From Oerskovia turbata (GTDB lineage: Bacteria > Actinomycetota > Actinomycetes > Actinomycetales > Cellulomonadaceae), in NCBI RefSeq assembly GCF_000718325.1, contig NZ_JOFV01000003.1, forward strand, positions 1-64,000: 64,000 nt of DNA. The letters are read 5' to 3'. Below the pieces are notes generated by a model. That model was not told where the DNA came from. It was given only the letters and a program-made list of their open reading frames with translations, and made no database searches. Of this stretch, positions 1 to 7,418 are shown in pieces (the stretch's first letter is position 1; the number at the start of each line of letters is the position of its first letter). A program made the translations under genes and the position numbers.

Positions 1-3000
1 AGCAGTCGTGTTCACGACCGTGCCCGTCAGACGCACCTGGCCACCCACGTTCTCCGCAGCGACCGACACCTCCTGCGACCACTGCGGCACGTAGCAGCTC
101 ACACCGGGCACCTCGTGGCGTGCGACCTCGCGCCCGTCGGCGCGCACGACGAACGTCGTGCCCCGGTAGCCGACCGAGTCGTCCAGCGTCGCGACCTCGC
201 CGGGCTCCACCCCGACCGGGTCGTGCCCGGCGACCGTGAACTCCACCGGCAGCGTCGACGCCGAGTTGTCGAACGTCAGGGTCACGGGCGCCGAGGACGT
301 CCGCGTCTCGGGAACGTAGACGCACGCGCCCACCGTCGGCGTCGGGCTGGCGGGCGCGATCCGCGCCGCTGCATGGCCGACCGTGAGGTGCTGGTCGTAC
401 TCGCCCGGGTCGCCGTCGGCGTCGGGCACGGACAGGTGCTGGCTCACGACGAGGTCTCCGGCCGCGAGGTCCTGCTCACCGGTCGACCGGGAGAACGTCG
501 CGCTCTCGCCCGGGTCGATCGTGACCGTCGCGCGGGAGGCCTCCTCGGCCCCTACCGGCGCCATGTCGTCGACCTGGATCGTCAGAGGACGACCGGTCGA
601 GTTGGTGACGGCCGCCTCGAGTCGGACCGCCCCGGCCTCGTTGCCGGTGTGCGTCGTGACGTCGGCGTCCGACAGCCACTGCGGGACGAAGCAGTCCTTG
701 GCGGGGACGCCGCCCACGGGGACCTTGCGCGTGAACTCGAGCCCCTCGACCGTGGTCACGAGCGTCAACGATGCCGGGGCGTCCTTCGCGACGCGCAGGT
801 CGTGGGGCACCTCGAGCCGGGTGGTGGCCTCGCGGCGCAGGGAGAAGCTCTGCGAGACGAGTCCGTCGACGTCGAGGGTCACCCCGAGGTCGTCGTAGGC
901 CGTCGTGTTGGTGACGTCCTTCAGCGCGACGGTCGCGGCGCCGTCGACGCACTGGGCAGCGAACGTGGCCACGGCCGGGACCTCGTCCGCGCCGGCCCAC
1001 GGCTCACTGACGGTGAGGTCCGCGACCGCAGAGTCCTTCAGTGTCCGGCCGGCCGAGGACGTGGTCGCGGAGAAGGAGAGCCCGGACGTGGTCTCCTCGG
1101 CCCCGTCTCCTGCGAGGAGCTGGACGTCGAGGACGACCGGCGGGCCGGACGTGTGGCTCCCGCCGGGAGCCACGAGGTCCACGCCGTACGTCGGCGTGCA
1201 CGTGACGGACGCGTCACCGGGCGCGCAGGTCCACCGATCGTCCAGGGGCTTCGCCGTGACGCCTGCTGGCAGGTCGCCCACGGAGAACGACACGCCCTGG
1301 GCGTCGACGTCGCCCGTGTTGCGAGCCGTGAGCCGGACCGAGGTCGCGCCGGGGTTCACGAGCGGGTCCTTCTTGGTGCCGCCGACGGTCGGTGTCACCA
1401 GGTCGATCTCGGCGCCGTACGACGGAACGGGCGCCGGCACGTACTCCTTCTTCACGGGGGGCAGCCCCTTGCCGTGCACGGTGCCACCGAACGTGTAGCT
1501 CCCGCCGCGCGCGGCCTGGACCGTGATGACGAGGTCCTTCGTCTCCCCCGGGGAGAGCACCCCGACCGAGCACGAGACGATCGACGACCCGTCGCCGGAC
1601 GGTACCGCCGGGCCGCACGGCAGCGCCGCGAGCCGGATCGCCGGGACGACGCCCCGGCGTGCGGTGACCGCGGAGGTCACGACCGAGACGTTCTGCGGGA
1701 GCGTGACGTCGACGACGACCTCCTCGGCGGACGTGCCGCCCGAGTTGGACGCCGTGAGGGTCAGGTCCTCGGAGACCCGGGGAGCGAGCGTGAGGGGCGC
1801 GAACGCGAGATCGAGAGATGCCGGGGCCGGCGGGTCGACGGGGTCGACGGGGTCCGGGGTCCCAGGGACGACAGGGAGGACCGGGGTCAACGGGAACGTC
1901 GGAGGCTCGAGAGGCGTCGACGGCTCACCCTGACCGGTCGGCGGGGTGTCGGCCCCCGGGGCCGCACCGCCACCGTTCGACGCCGGCGCTGCAGGACTGG
2001 CGGGGTCGGCGGGGGGCGCCTCGGCGAGCGGCACCGTGTTCGTCGGCGACGTGGGGTCACCGCTCGGAGGCGACGGCTCGTCCGTCGGTGAGGTCGTGGG
2101 AGCGTCAGACGGCGACGCCGACGGGTCGGGGCTCGCGCCCGCGCTCGGAGGTGGCTCGGACGAGAAGCCACCGGACACGGCGACGACGCCCGCACCGACC
2201 GCCGCGACCGCCACGACGCCCACCGTGGCGGCGATCAGCGGGGACGCGGCGATGAGTGCTGCCAGGCCGGTCGCGCCGGCCGCGGCAGCAGCCCCTGTGC
2301 CGACCGCGGCGCTCGCGCCCACGGCCGCCGCCGCGCCGAGCCCACCGCTCGTGGCGGCAGCACCGGCCGCCGCAGCGCCTCCCACGACACCGGTCCCTGC
2401 GGCCCCTCCGGTAGCGGCGGCGCCTCCGGCGGCCCCGGTCCCGGCCGCGGCTCCGCCACCGCCTGCGGCAGCCCCGGAACCTGCTGCCCCGGAACCTGAG
2501 GCTCCGGCGGCACCGCTCCCCGCGCCACCGCCCGCGGCCCCCGTCGCTCCAGCGGCGCCGGCTCCGACGGCTGCGCCCCCCGTGAGCGGGAGCGCGGTCC
2601 CGACCAGCCCCAGCCCCGCGACCCCGAGGACCAGGGGTGCGATGACGGCGCGCATGCCGTGCGAGACGTCGCCGAGCTCGAGCACGAGCGCCCGGCACTC
2701 GCCGCACTCCTCGAGGTGCGCGTCGACCTTGGCGGTCTCCCGCTTCGCGAGGCCGCCGCGGACGTAGGAGCCGAGGAGAGGGTTGACGTTCTCGCACCCT
2801 GCGCTGCTCGCGCCCGTCAGGTGCTGCTGGAGGTAGGCCTGGCGCAGGCCCTCCCGGGCACGGTAGGCGAGCGCGGAGACCCCGTTGGCCGTGAGCCCGA
2901 GCAGCGGCGCGATCTGGGCCGGGTTCATCTCCTCGACCTCGGTGTACCAGAGCACGGCCTGCCAACGCTCCGGCAGCCCCTGGTAGGCCTTGGTCACGAC

Positions 3001-3396
3001 GGAGCGCTCGAACCCCTGGAGCGTGGGGTCCTCGGTCGAGGCCATGGGCCCGAACGCGCTCTCGAACGTCTCGATGTCGTCGGTGGGCTGAGTGCGTCGG
3101 CCCGCGTTCGACAGGTCGTAGGACAGGCGCCGGACGACGGTGAAGAGGTAGGCGCGGAACGTGACGTCCGGTCCGCCTCCCGACTGCAGGATGCCGAGGA
3201 CCTTGGCGAACGCTTCCGAGACCATGTCGTCGGCGTCGGACCCCGAGCGCACGTACTGGCGGGCGACCGTGCGGGCCGCGGCGGCGTGCCGCTCGTACAG
3301 CGCACCGAACGCCGCGTAGTCGCCTCCGCGGACGGCGGTGATCAGCTCGGCGTCGCTCGTCGAGGCATCGTCCCTCGACGTGTCGACCTGCGTCAT
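1..3396 (-). CDS. ECF sigma factor fused to anti-sigma zinc finger, membrane segments and large ectodomain (C-terminus cut by window edge)
   Basis: The reading frame is open from an ATG at 3396 to the window start, giving at least 1132 residues, against about 180-220 for an ordinary ECF sigma factor. Residues about 10-185 hold sigma region 2 (contains SDADDMVSEAFAKVL) and region 4 (LPERWQAVLWYTEVEEM...GLTANGVSALAYRAREGLR). A zf-HC2-type zinc motif H227-x3-C231-x2-C234 follows, then a hydrophobic segment near 248-272, a Gly/Ala-rich stretch, a second hydrophobic segment near 370-405, a Pro/Ser/Thr/Asp-rich linker, and from about 520 repeated beta-rich, CARDB/DUF11-like modules. Family knowledge: ECF groups with fused anti-sigma and surface domains (ECF52/53 type) occur in Actinobacteria. 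Inference: an extracellular or membrane signal releases the cytoplasmic sigma domain. Signal and regulon cannot be read from the sequence. Confidence 0.88.
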   Translation of the reverse strand, partial: MTQVDTSRDDASTSDAELITAVRGGDYAAFGALYERHAAAARTVARQYVRSGSDADDMVSEAFAKVLGILQSGGGPDVTFRAYLFTVVRRLSYDLSNAGRRTQPTDDIETFESAFGPMASTEDPTLQGFERSVVTKAYQGLPERWQAVLWYTEVEEMNPAQIAPLLGLTANGVSALAYRAREGLRQAYLQQHLTGASSAGCENVNPLLGSYVRGGLAKRETAKVDAHLEECGECRALVLELGDVSHGMRAVIAPLVLGVAGLGLVGTALPLTGGAAVGAGAAGATGAAGGGAGSGAAGASGSGAAGSGAAAGGGGAAAGTGAAGGAAATGGAAGTGVVGGAAAAGAAATSGGLGAAAAVGASAAVGTGAAAAAGATGLAALIAASPLIAATVGVVAVAAVGAGVVAVSGGFSSEPPPSAGASPDPSASPSDAPTTSPTDEPSPPSGDPTSPTNTVPLAEAPPADPASPAAPASNGGGAAPGADTPPTGQGEPSTPLEPPTFPLTPVLPVVPGTPDPVDPVDPPAPASLDLAFAPLTLAPRVSEDLTLTASNSGGTSAEEVVVDVTLPQNVSVVTSAVTARRGVVPAIRLAALPCGPAVPSGDGSSIVSCSVGVLSPGETKDLVITVQAARGGSYTFGGTVHGKGLPPVKKEYVPAPVPSYGAEIDLVTPTVGGTKKDPLVNPGATSVRLTARNTGDVDAQGVSFSVGDLPAGVTAKPLDDRWTCAPGDASVTCTPTYGVDLVAPGGSHTSGPPVVLDVQLLAGDGAEETTSGLSFSATTSSAGRTLKDSAVADLTVSEPWAGADEVPAVATFAAQCVDGAATVALKDVTNTTAYDDLGVTLDVDGLVSQSFSLRREATTRLEVPHDLRVAKDAPASLTLVTTVEGLEFTRKVPVGGVPAKDCFVPQWLSDADVTTHTGNEAGAVRLEAAVTNSTGRPLTIQVDDMAPVGAEEASRATVTIDPGESATFSRSTGEQDLAAGDLVVSQHLSVPDADGDPGEYDQHLTVGHAAARIAPASPTPTVGACVYVPETRTSSAPVTLTFDNSASTLPVEFTVAGHDPVGVEPGEVATLDDSVGYRGTTFVVRADGREVARHEVPGVSCYVPQWSQEVSVAAENVGGQVRLTGTVVNTTA

Positions 3397-3510
3397 GCCC
3401 CTACCGCCTCTGACTCCGCCTCATCAGCAGGTGAGGCCCTCCCGTTCATCCTAGACGGCATTTTCGGTGGTGTTATCTACGTCTCACCGCGGGTTCGCCC
3501 GTCTTGTCCG

Positions 3511-3527
3511 TCTGTCAGGATGACAGA
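3511..3527. promoter_or_regulatory. Perfect 7-bp inverted repeat between divergent genes
   Basis: TCTGTCA-GGA-TGACAGA lies in the 205-bp gap between the sigma-factor gene (minus) and the gene starting near 3602 (plus). A perfect dyad in a divergent promoter region fits a dimeric repressor or activator site. No regulator can be named. Confidence 0.4.
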
Positions 3528-3601
3528 ACCGCCGGAATGTGCTGCATGTCCGTCGGTGTGTCGAGTGGATGAAAGAGAAACCGGACGGCTGCTGTCGCGT
3601 C

Positions 3602-4399
3602 ATGAGCACCAGCCTCGTACGTCTCATGGGTATGGACCTACGACCTGGCTACCCCGAGCCAGCCGTCGCCTCGCTGCTCGACGAGTGGCAGGCGGCCAGC
3701 ATGAACAGCGTCTGGCTGCGGCCGGGCGACTGGTACCACCCTGCCGTCGAGGCGCTCGTCGAGGCGCTCACGGACGCCCGGTGCCCAGCAGCGGCGGCCG
3801 AGAGGCTCGGTGAGGCCCGCGGCCGTGACGGCATCAGCATCGGCGAGACGATCGACGACCTCTCGTGCTTGTTCGACCTGTGGGGAACGGCCCCCGACGT
3901 CACCGTGCTGCGGGCAGTCAGCACCGGGTGGGCCGTCGGCAACGAGCTGATCCCCGGCGCACCGCCCACGACCGACCCCCGCTCGGGTCTCGCGACGATG
4001 CCCTACCTCGTGCAACGCCTCCAGGAGACGTACGGGCAGGCGGAACGCCTGGGGACCCCCGCGTCCACGACGCACTGCCTCGTCCTGGTGGACGTCGCGA
4101 TCGAACGCATCGACGGGTGGCAGCGGGTGGCTCGCGCCGCGGCCATGGGCAAGGTCCTGACCGAGACGTTCGGCCTCGGGCACCCGGTCGCGACGCTCGG
4201 CGGCGGGATCTATGCCGCGCTCAGCGCCCGCACGGCCGACGTCGGGCCGGTGCGCGCCGAGCTGCGGCACAGGATCGAGCGCACGGCGCTCACCTTCGGT
4301 GTGACCGCGATCCTGCGACGTCCGCCTCGCATCTGGGTCGAGCCCCTTCCTGCGCGGCACGCCGACGCCGTGCAGATGCTCCGCGACCTCTCACGCTGA
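3602..4399 (+). CDS. Hypothetical protein, possibly a degenerate GGDEF-like fold
   Basis: About 265 residues if the ATG at 3602 is the start. A GTG at 3539 and ATGs at 3569, 3626 and 3632 are in frame, and no ribosome site clearly decides. The protein looks soluble, with no signal peptide. The C-terminal half (VLVDVAIERIDGWQRVARAA, then GHPVATLGGGIYAALSAR) has the spacing of a GGDEF domain, where a D-x-D-F region precedes GGDEF, but the catalytic GGDEF residues are absent. If related, it would not be a diguanylate cyclase. It is divergent from the sigma-factor gene and ends convergent with the DUF1540 gene. The function is unknown and the fold suggestion is weak. Confidence 0.7.
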   Translation: MSTSLVRLMGMDLRPGYPEPAVASLLDEWQAASMNSVWLRPGDWYHPAVEALVEALTDARCPAAAAERLGEARGRDGISIGETIDDLSCLFDLWGTAPDVTVLRAVSTGWAVGNELIPGAPPTTDPRSGLATMPYLVQRLQETYGQAERLGTPASTTHCLVLVDVAIERIDGWQRVARAAAMGKVLTETFGLGHPVATLGGGIYAALSARTADVGPVRAELRHRIERTALTFGVTAILRRPPRIWVEPLPARHADAVQMLRDLSR

Positions 4400-4460
4400 G
4401 GGCGCCGACCGCCCCTGCCCGCCGTGGCCCCTCGCACGTGGACAGCGACAGCCCCGCGCA

Positions 4461-4505
4461 CCACGACGCCCCGTCGTCCGGCGAGGGACGAGCGGGGCGT
4501 CGTGG
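4461..4505. terminator. Long hairpin between convergent genes
   Basis: Arms 4461-4479 and 4486-4505 pair over 13 bp (CCACGACGCCCCG) plus 5 bp (CGTCC) with a small bulge and a 6-nt loop. The element lies in the 133-bp gap between the plus gene ending at 4399 and the minus gene ending at 4533. There is no T-run on either side, so it is a likely bidirectional terminator of the GC-rich actinobacterial kind. Confidence 0.6.
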
Positions 4506-4532
4506 AGGATCGCGCCGGGGGGAGCGCGAGGG

Positions 4533-4841
4533 TCAGCGGGGGCTGTAGGTCAGGCAGTCCGCGTGGTCCGCACCCTGGGGTCCGGCTCCGACGCGGATCG
4601 CCGACGCGTTGCACTCGAGCGACTCGTTGTGGGCGCACTCCCCGCGCTGGCAGGCGCCGACGTGGGCGATGACCTTCTCCAGGCCGCCCTTGGAGGTCAG
4701 GGGGATGAACGTGGCGCACTCGGCCTCGCTGCCGTGCGCGGCGATCGTCACGGCGCCGGCGTGGCAGCCGTGCTCGTGGTTGTATCCGCAGCCGTCGATC
4801 GAACACTCGACGACCTGGGGCATCTCCATCAGGCTGCTCAT
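4533..4841 (-). CDS. DUF1540 domain protein (two Cys-rich repeats)
   Basis: 102 residues from the ATG at 4841, which has a good site (AAGGAG) 8 bases upstream. Two DUF1540 units are visible: CSIDGCGYNHEHGCHAGAVTI near the N-terminus and CQRGECAHNESLECNASAIRV near residues 65-85, each with the spaced Cys/His pattern suggesting metal binding. The protein is small and soluble with no signal peptide. DUF1540 proteins have no established function; binding of zinc or another metal is an inference from the conserved cysteines. It follows hspR in the same direction after about 190 bp and probably has its own promoter. Confidence 0.85.
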   Translation of the reverse strand: MSSLMEMPQVVECSIDGCGYNHEHGCHAGAVTIAAHGSEAECATFIPLTSKGGLEKVIAHVGACQRGECAHNESLECNASAIRVGAGPQGADHADCLTYSPR

Positions 4842-4951
4842 GGGACTTCTCCTTGCTCGAAGGACAGGGGCGTTCAACCGTGCATCTCCTTCACGGTATT
4901 CCTCGGAACGGACCCTGTACAGGAAGCAAGGCCTCACTCACTTCGGCGGAA

Positions 4952-4970
4952 TTCCGCCATTTTTACGTCA
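4952..4970 (+). promoter_or_regulatory. Palindrome GGCGGAATTCCGCC followed by ATTTTT
   Basis: A perfect 14-bp palindrome followed on the plus strand by a T-run looks like a small intrinsic terminator, but no plus-strand gene leads into it. It sits between hspR and the DUF1540 gene, both on the minus strand. It could be an operator for the DUF1540 promoter instead. Another short palindrome, CCTGTACAGG, is at 4914-4923. Confidence 0.3.
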
Positions 4971-5035
4971 CACGGACCGCACGTAAAGCCATTCTGGGAA
5001 AGTCCTGGGCCGGTCTCTGGTGGCACTGCCCGAGG

Positions 5036-5542
5036 TCAGGAGCCTCGGCCCGGGCGCCACAGGACGAGCGCTCGCGTCTCGGTGGACTCGACGACCTGGC
5101 CGCCGCCACGGCCGGGGTCGGCACCTCGGTCCGCCGTCGTCCGCCGGACACGCCGCCCCCGCGGCACCATGACGACGTCGCCGCTCACCCCGGCCGCGAA
5201 CACGCGCCCTCCTTCGAGCCGCGCCGACAGGGCGTCGAGGCGGGCCTCGAGCCGGCTCACCTGCTCCTCGAGCGCGAGGATGCGGCGGATGCCGGCGAGG
5301 TTGATGCCCTCCTCCTGGGAGAGCCGCTGGACCTCGAGGAGCTTGGCGACGTCCCGCTGGGAGTAGCGGCGCCCGCGCCCCATGGTGCGGCGCGGGGTCA
5401 CGAGGCCCAGGCGGTCGTACTGGCGCAGGGTCTGCGGGTGCATCCCGGCGAGGGCTGCGGCCTGCGAGATGGCGAGCACGGGGGCGTCGTCGTACGCGTT
5501 GAACGGGATCTGGCTCCCCGTGGGAGCCTCGTTCCTGGCCAT
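5036..5542 (-). CDS. hspR: HspR, MerR-family heat-shock repressor
   Basis: 168 residues. The N-terminal MerR helix-turn-helix has the HspR signature LAGMHPQTLRQYDRLGLVTPRR (about residues 31-52), followed by the RYSQRD wing, a coiled-coil helix (EEQVSRLEARLDALSARLE, about 92-110) and a basic variable tail. HspR represses dnaK-operon genes by binding HAIR inverted repeats, using DnaK as co-repressor. It is the last gene of dnaK-grpE-dnaJ-hspR, 41 bp after dnaJ, the standard actinobacterial order. Two HAIR boxes upstream of dnaK (9436-9456, 9499-9519) make autoregulation very likely. Confidence 0.95.
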   Translation of the reverse strand: MARNEAPTGSQIPFNAYDDAPVLAISQAAALAGMHPQTLRQYDRLGLVTPRRTMGRGRRYSQRDVAKLLEVQRLSQEEGINLAGIRRILALEEQVSRLEARLDALSARLEGGRVFAAGVSGDVVMVPRGRRVRRTTADRGADPGRGGGQVVESTETRALVLWRPGRGS

Positions 5543-5583
5543 GCTCTCCTCCTCGCCGCTCCTCGTGCCTGCTGGTCGGTCCG

Positions 5584-6603
5584 TTACTCGGCCGCGCGCC
5601 CGAACAGGTCGGAGCGCACGTCGCTCTCGCCGTCGGTCGCCGCGGCGAGCGTCTCGACGGCCTCCTTGGCGGCCTTCGAGAGCTTCTGCGGCACGACGAC
5701 CTGGATCGTGACGAGCAGGTCGCCCGTCGCCTTGGCCGTCTTGACGCCCTTGCCCTTGACGCGCAGCGTGCGGCCCGACGGCGTGCCCGCGGGGACCTTG
5801 ACCTTGACGGGCTTGCCGTCGAGCGTCGGGACCTCGATGGTCGCACCGAGCGCGGCCTCGGCGAACGTCACGGGAACGGTCAGGCGCAGGTTGTGCTTCT
5901 CGTCGACCGAGAACACGGGGTGCGGCGTGACGTGGACCGTGATGACCAGGTCGCCGGGGGCGCCACCCGCGACGCCGGGGCGGCCCTTGCCGCGCAGCCG
6001 GATCTTCTGGCCGTCGCGCACGCCCGCCGGGATGCGGGCCGTGATGGTGCGGCCCTCGGTCGTGACGTTGACGGTCGACCCTTCGACCGCAGGACGGAAC
6101 CCGAGCGTCGCCGACGAGTGCACGTCGGCGCCCGCCTGCGGGCGCTGGTAGCCGGCGTTGGGTCGGAACCCGGTCTGGGCTCCCCCACCGCCGAACATCG
6201 ACCCGAGGATGTCCTCGAAGCCGCCGCTTCCGCCGCTCTGCGTGGAGTACCGCACGCGGCCTCCGCCGCCACCACCGCCGCCGCCGAACATGCCGCCGAA
6301 GATGTCCTCGAACCCTCCGGCCCCACCGGCGGGTCCGCCGGCTCCTGCGGAGAAGCGTGCGCCCCCGCCGGCCATGGCACGGATCGCGTCGTACTGCTGG
6401 CGCTGCTCGGCGTCGGACAAGACCGCGTAGGCCTCGCCGATCTCCTTGAACTTCGCCTCGGCCTTCGCGTCACCCTGGTTCTGGTCGGGGTGATAGGTGC
6501 GGGCCAGCTTGCGGTACGCCTTCTTGATCGCGGCGTCGTCGGCATCCTTGGGGACGCCCAGCGCGGCGTAGAAGTCCTTCTCGATCCAGTCCTGACCGGT
6601 CAA
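5584..6603 (-). CDS. dnaJ: DnaJ-family co-chaperone (type II, no zinc finger)
   Basis: 339 residues. The J domain at 1-75 carries the HPD motif at 38-40, which stimulates the DnaK ATPase. A Gly/Phe-rich region follows (about 80-150), then the beta-rich C-terminal substrate-binding domains. No CxxCxGxG zinc repeats are present, so this is a CbpA/DnaJ-B-like protein rather than canonical type I. The start is TTG at 6603, supported by a strong GGAGAGGAGG site ending 5 bases upstream; no nearby ATG or GTG fits the J domain better. It is third in the heat-shock operon, separated from grpE by 182 bp that contain two strong hairpins, unlike the 4-bp overlap between dnaK and grpE. Confidence 0.94.
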   Translation of the reverse strand: MTGQDWIEKDFYAALGVPKDADDAAIKKAYRKLARTYHPDQNQGDAKAEAKFKEIGEAYAVLSDAEQRQQYDAIRAMAGGGARFSAGAGGPAGGAGGFEDIFGGMFGGGGGGGGGRVRYSTQSGGSGGFEDILGSMFGGGGAQTGFRPNAGYQRPQAGADVHSSATLGFRPAVEGSTVNVTTEGRTITARIPAGVRDGQKIRLRGKGRPGVAGGAPGDLVITVHVTPHPVFSVDEKHNLRLTVPVTFAEAALGATIEVPTLDGKPVKVKVPAGTPSGRTLRVKGKGVKTAKATGDLLVTIQVVVPQKLSKAAKEAVETLAAATDGESDVRSDLFGRAAE

Positions 6604-6681
6604 GGCGCCTCCTCTCCTAGGTCTCGACCGGCCCCGGGGCCGGTCGTGGTGCTGACGTTCATGGTGGTCGTTCTCCCGGGG

Positions 6682-6732
6682 GCCCGACGGCGGAGGTCAC
6701 CTTCACGCGGAAGGTGCGCTCCGCCGTCGGGC
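6682..6732 (-). promoter_or_regulatory. Intercistronic stem-loop between grpE and dnaJ
   Basis: Arms 6682-6695 and 6719-6732 are perfectly complementary over 14 bp, and an inner 6-bp stem (CACCTT/AAGGTG) closes a 7-nt loop. It lies inside the heat-shock operon upstream of dnaJ. It may be a partial terminator, an RNase processing site or an mRNA stability element that lowers dnaJ-hspR output relative to dnaK-grpE. Confidence 0.65.
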
Positions 6733-6742
6733 GTCCCGGGGC

Positions 6743-6778
6743 GGTGGGTGCCCGGTCCTGCAGGACTCGGCACCCACC
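6743..6778 (-). terminator. Hairpin immediately after grpE
   Basis: The 10-bp arms GGTGGGTGCC (6743-6752) and GGCACCCACC (6769-6778) enclose a second palindrome, GTCCTGCAGGAC. It begins 8 bases downstream of the grpE stop and has no T-run. It is probably an attenuating terminator within the operon, acting together with the stem-loop at 6682-6732. Confidence 0.55.
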
Positions 6779-6785
6779 TGTGTCA

Positions 6786-7418
6786 CTACTCCGGTCCGAT
6801 GACCGAGACGCGTGCGGCGCGCACGATCTTCTCGCCGATCCGGTAGCCCGGCTCGATGACCAGGTTGACCGTGGCCGACGTGGCCTCGGGGTCCACCTGG
6901 TGCATGAGCGCCTCGTGGACGGTCGGGTCGAACTCCTCGCCCACGACGCCGTACCGCTCGATGCCGAACTTCGCCAGGCTCGCGTCGAGCTTGTCGGAGA
7001 TCGCGACGAACGGGCCGTCGAGCTCGCCGTGCTGGCGCGCCCGGTCGATGTCGTCGAGGACCGGCAGGAGCGCGGCCAGGACGTCCTCGACGCCCTTGAC
7101 CCGCGCGGCCTCCTGGTCACGCAGCGACCGGTTGCGGTAGTTGGTGAAGCTGGCCCGCTCGCGCTGGAGGGCGTCGAGGTGGGCCGCCGCCTCGGACTGC
7201 GCAGCAAGAAGAGCCGCATCGTCCCCGGCCTCGCCGGTGGGCTCGAAGTCGAGCCCTGCCAGCGGGTCCTGCTCGGCGTCGTCACCTGCCGAGCCGGCCC
7301 CCTCGGGGGCAGCCTCCTTGGGCTGCCCCTCCGGGGTCACCTTGCGCTTGTCCGTGAAGTGGAAGGGCTGGTCCTCGGAGCCGTTGCGCTCCTCGGGACC
7401 CTGGGCGTCGCTCGTCAC
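6786..7418 (-). CDS. grpE: GrpE nucleotide-exchange factor
   Basis: 210 residues from a GTG at 7418 that overlaps the dnaK stop (GTGA). The N-terminus is acidic and disordered-looking. A long helix follows ([20 protein letters not shown]), then the GrpE core with [18 protein letters not shown] and the C-terminal [11 protein letters not shown]...[18 protein letters not shown], the family hallmark. GrpE releases ADP from DnaK and acts as a thermosensor in the cytoplasm. It is translationally coupled to dnaK and controlled by the same HspR-regulated promoter. Confidence 0.97.
   Translation of the reverse strand: MTSDAQGPEERNGSEDQPFHFTDKRKVTPEGQPKEAAPEGAGSAGDDAEQDPLAGLDFEPTGEAGDDAALLAAQSEAAAHLDALQRERASFTNYRNRSLRDQEAARVKGVEDVLAALLPVLDDIDRARQHGELDGPFVAISDKLDASLAKFGIERYGVVGEEFDPTVHEALMHQVDPEATSATVNLVIEPGYRIGEKIVRAARVSVIGPE

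Noticed and set aside
115..2091. A plus-strand frame of about 650 codons opposite the sigma-factor ectodomain
   Set aside because: The minus-strand frame continues the sigma factor with plausible beta-domain sequence; the plus translation is Arg/Asp/Gly-rich and structureless.
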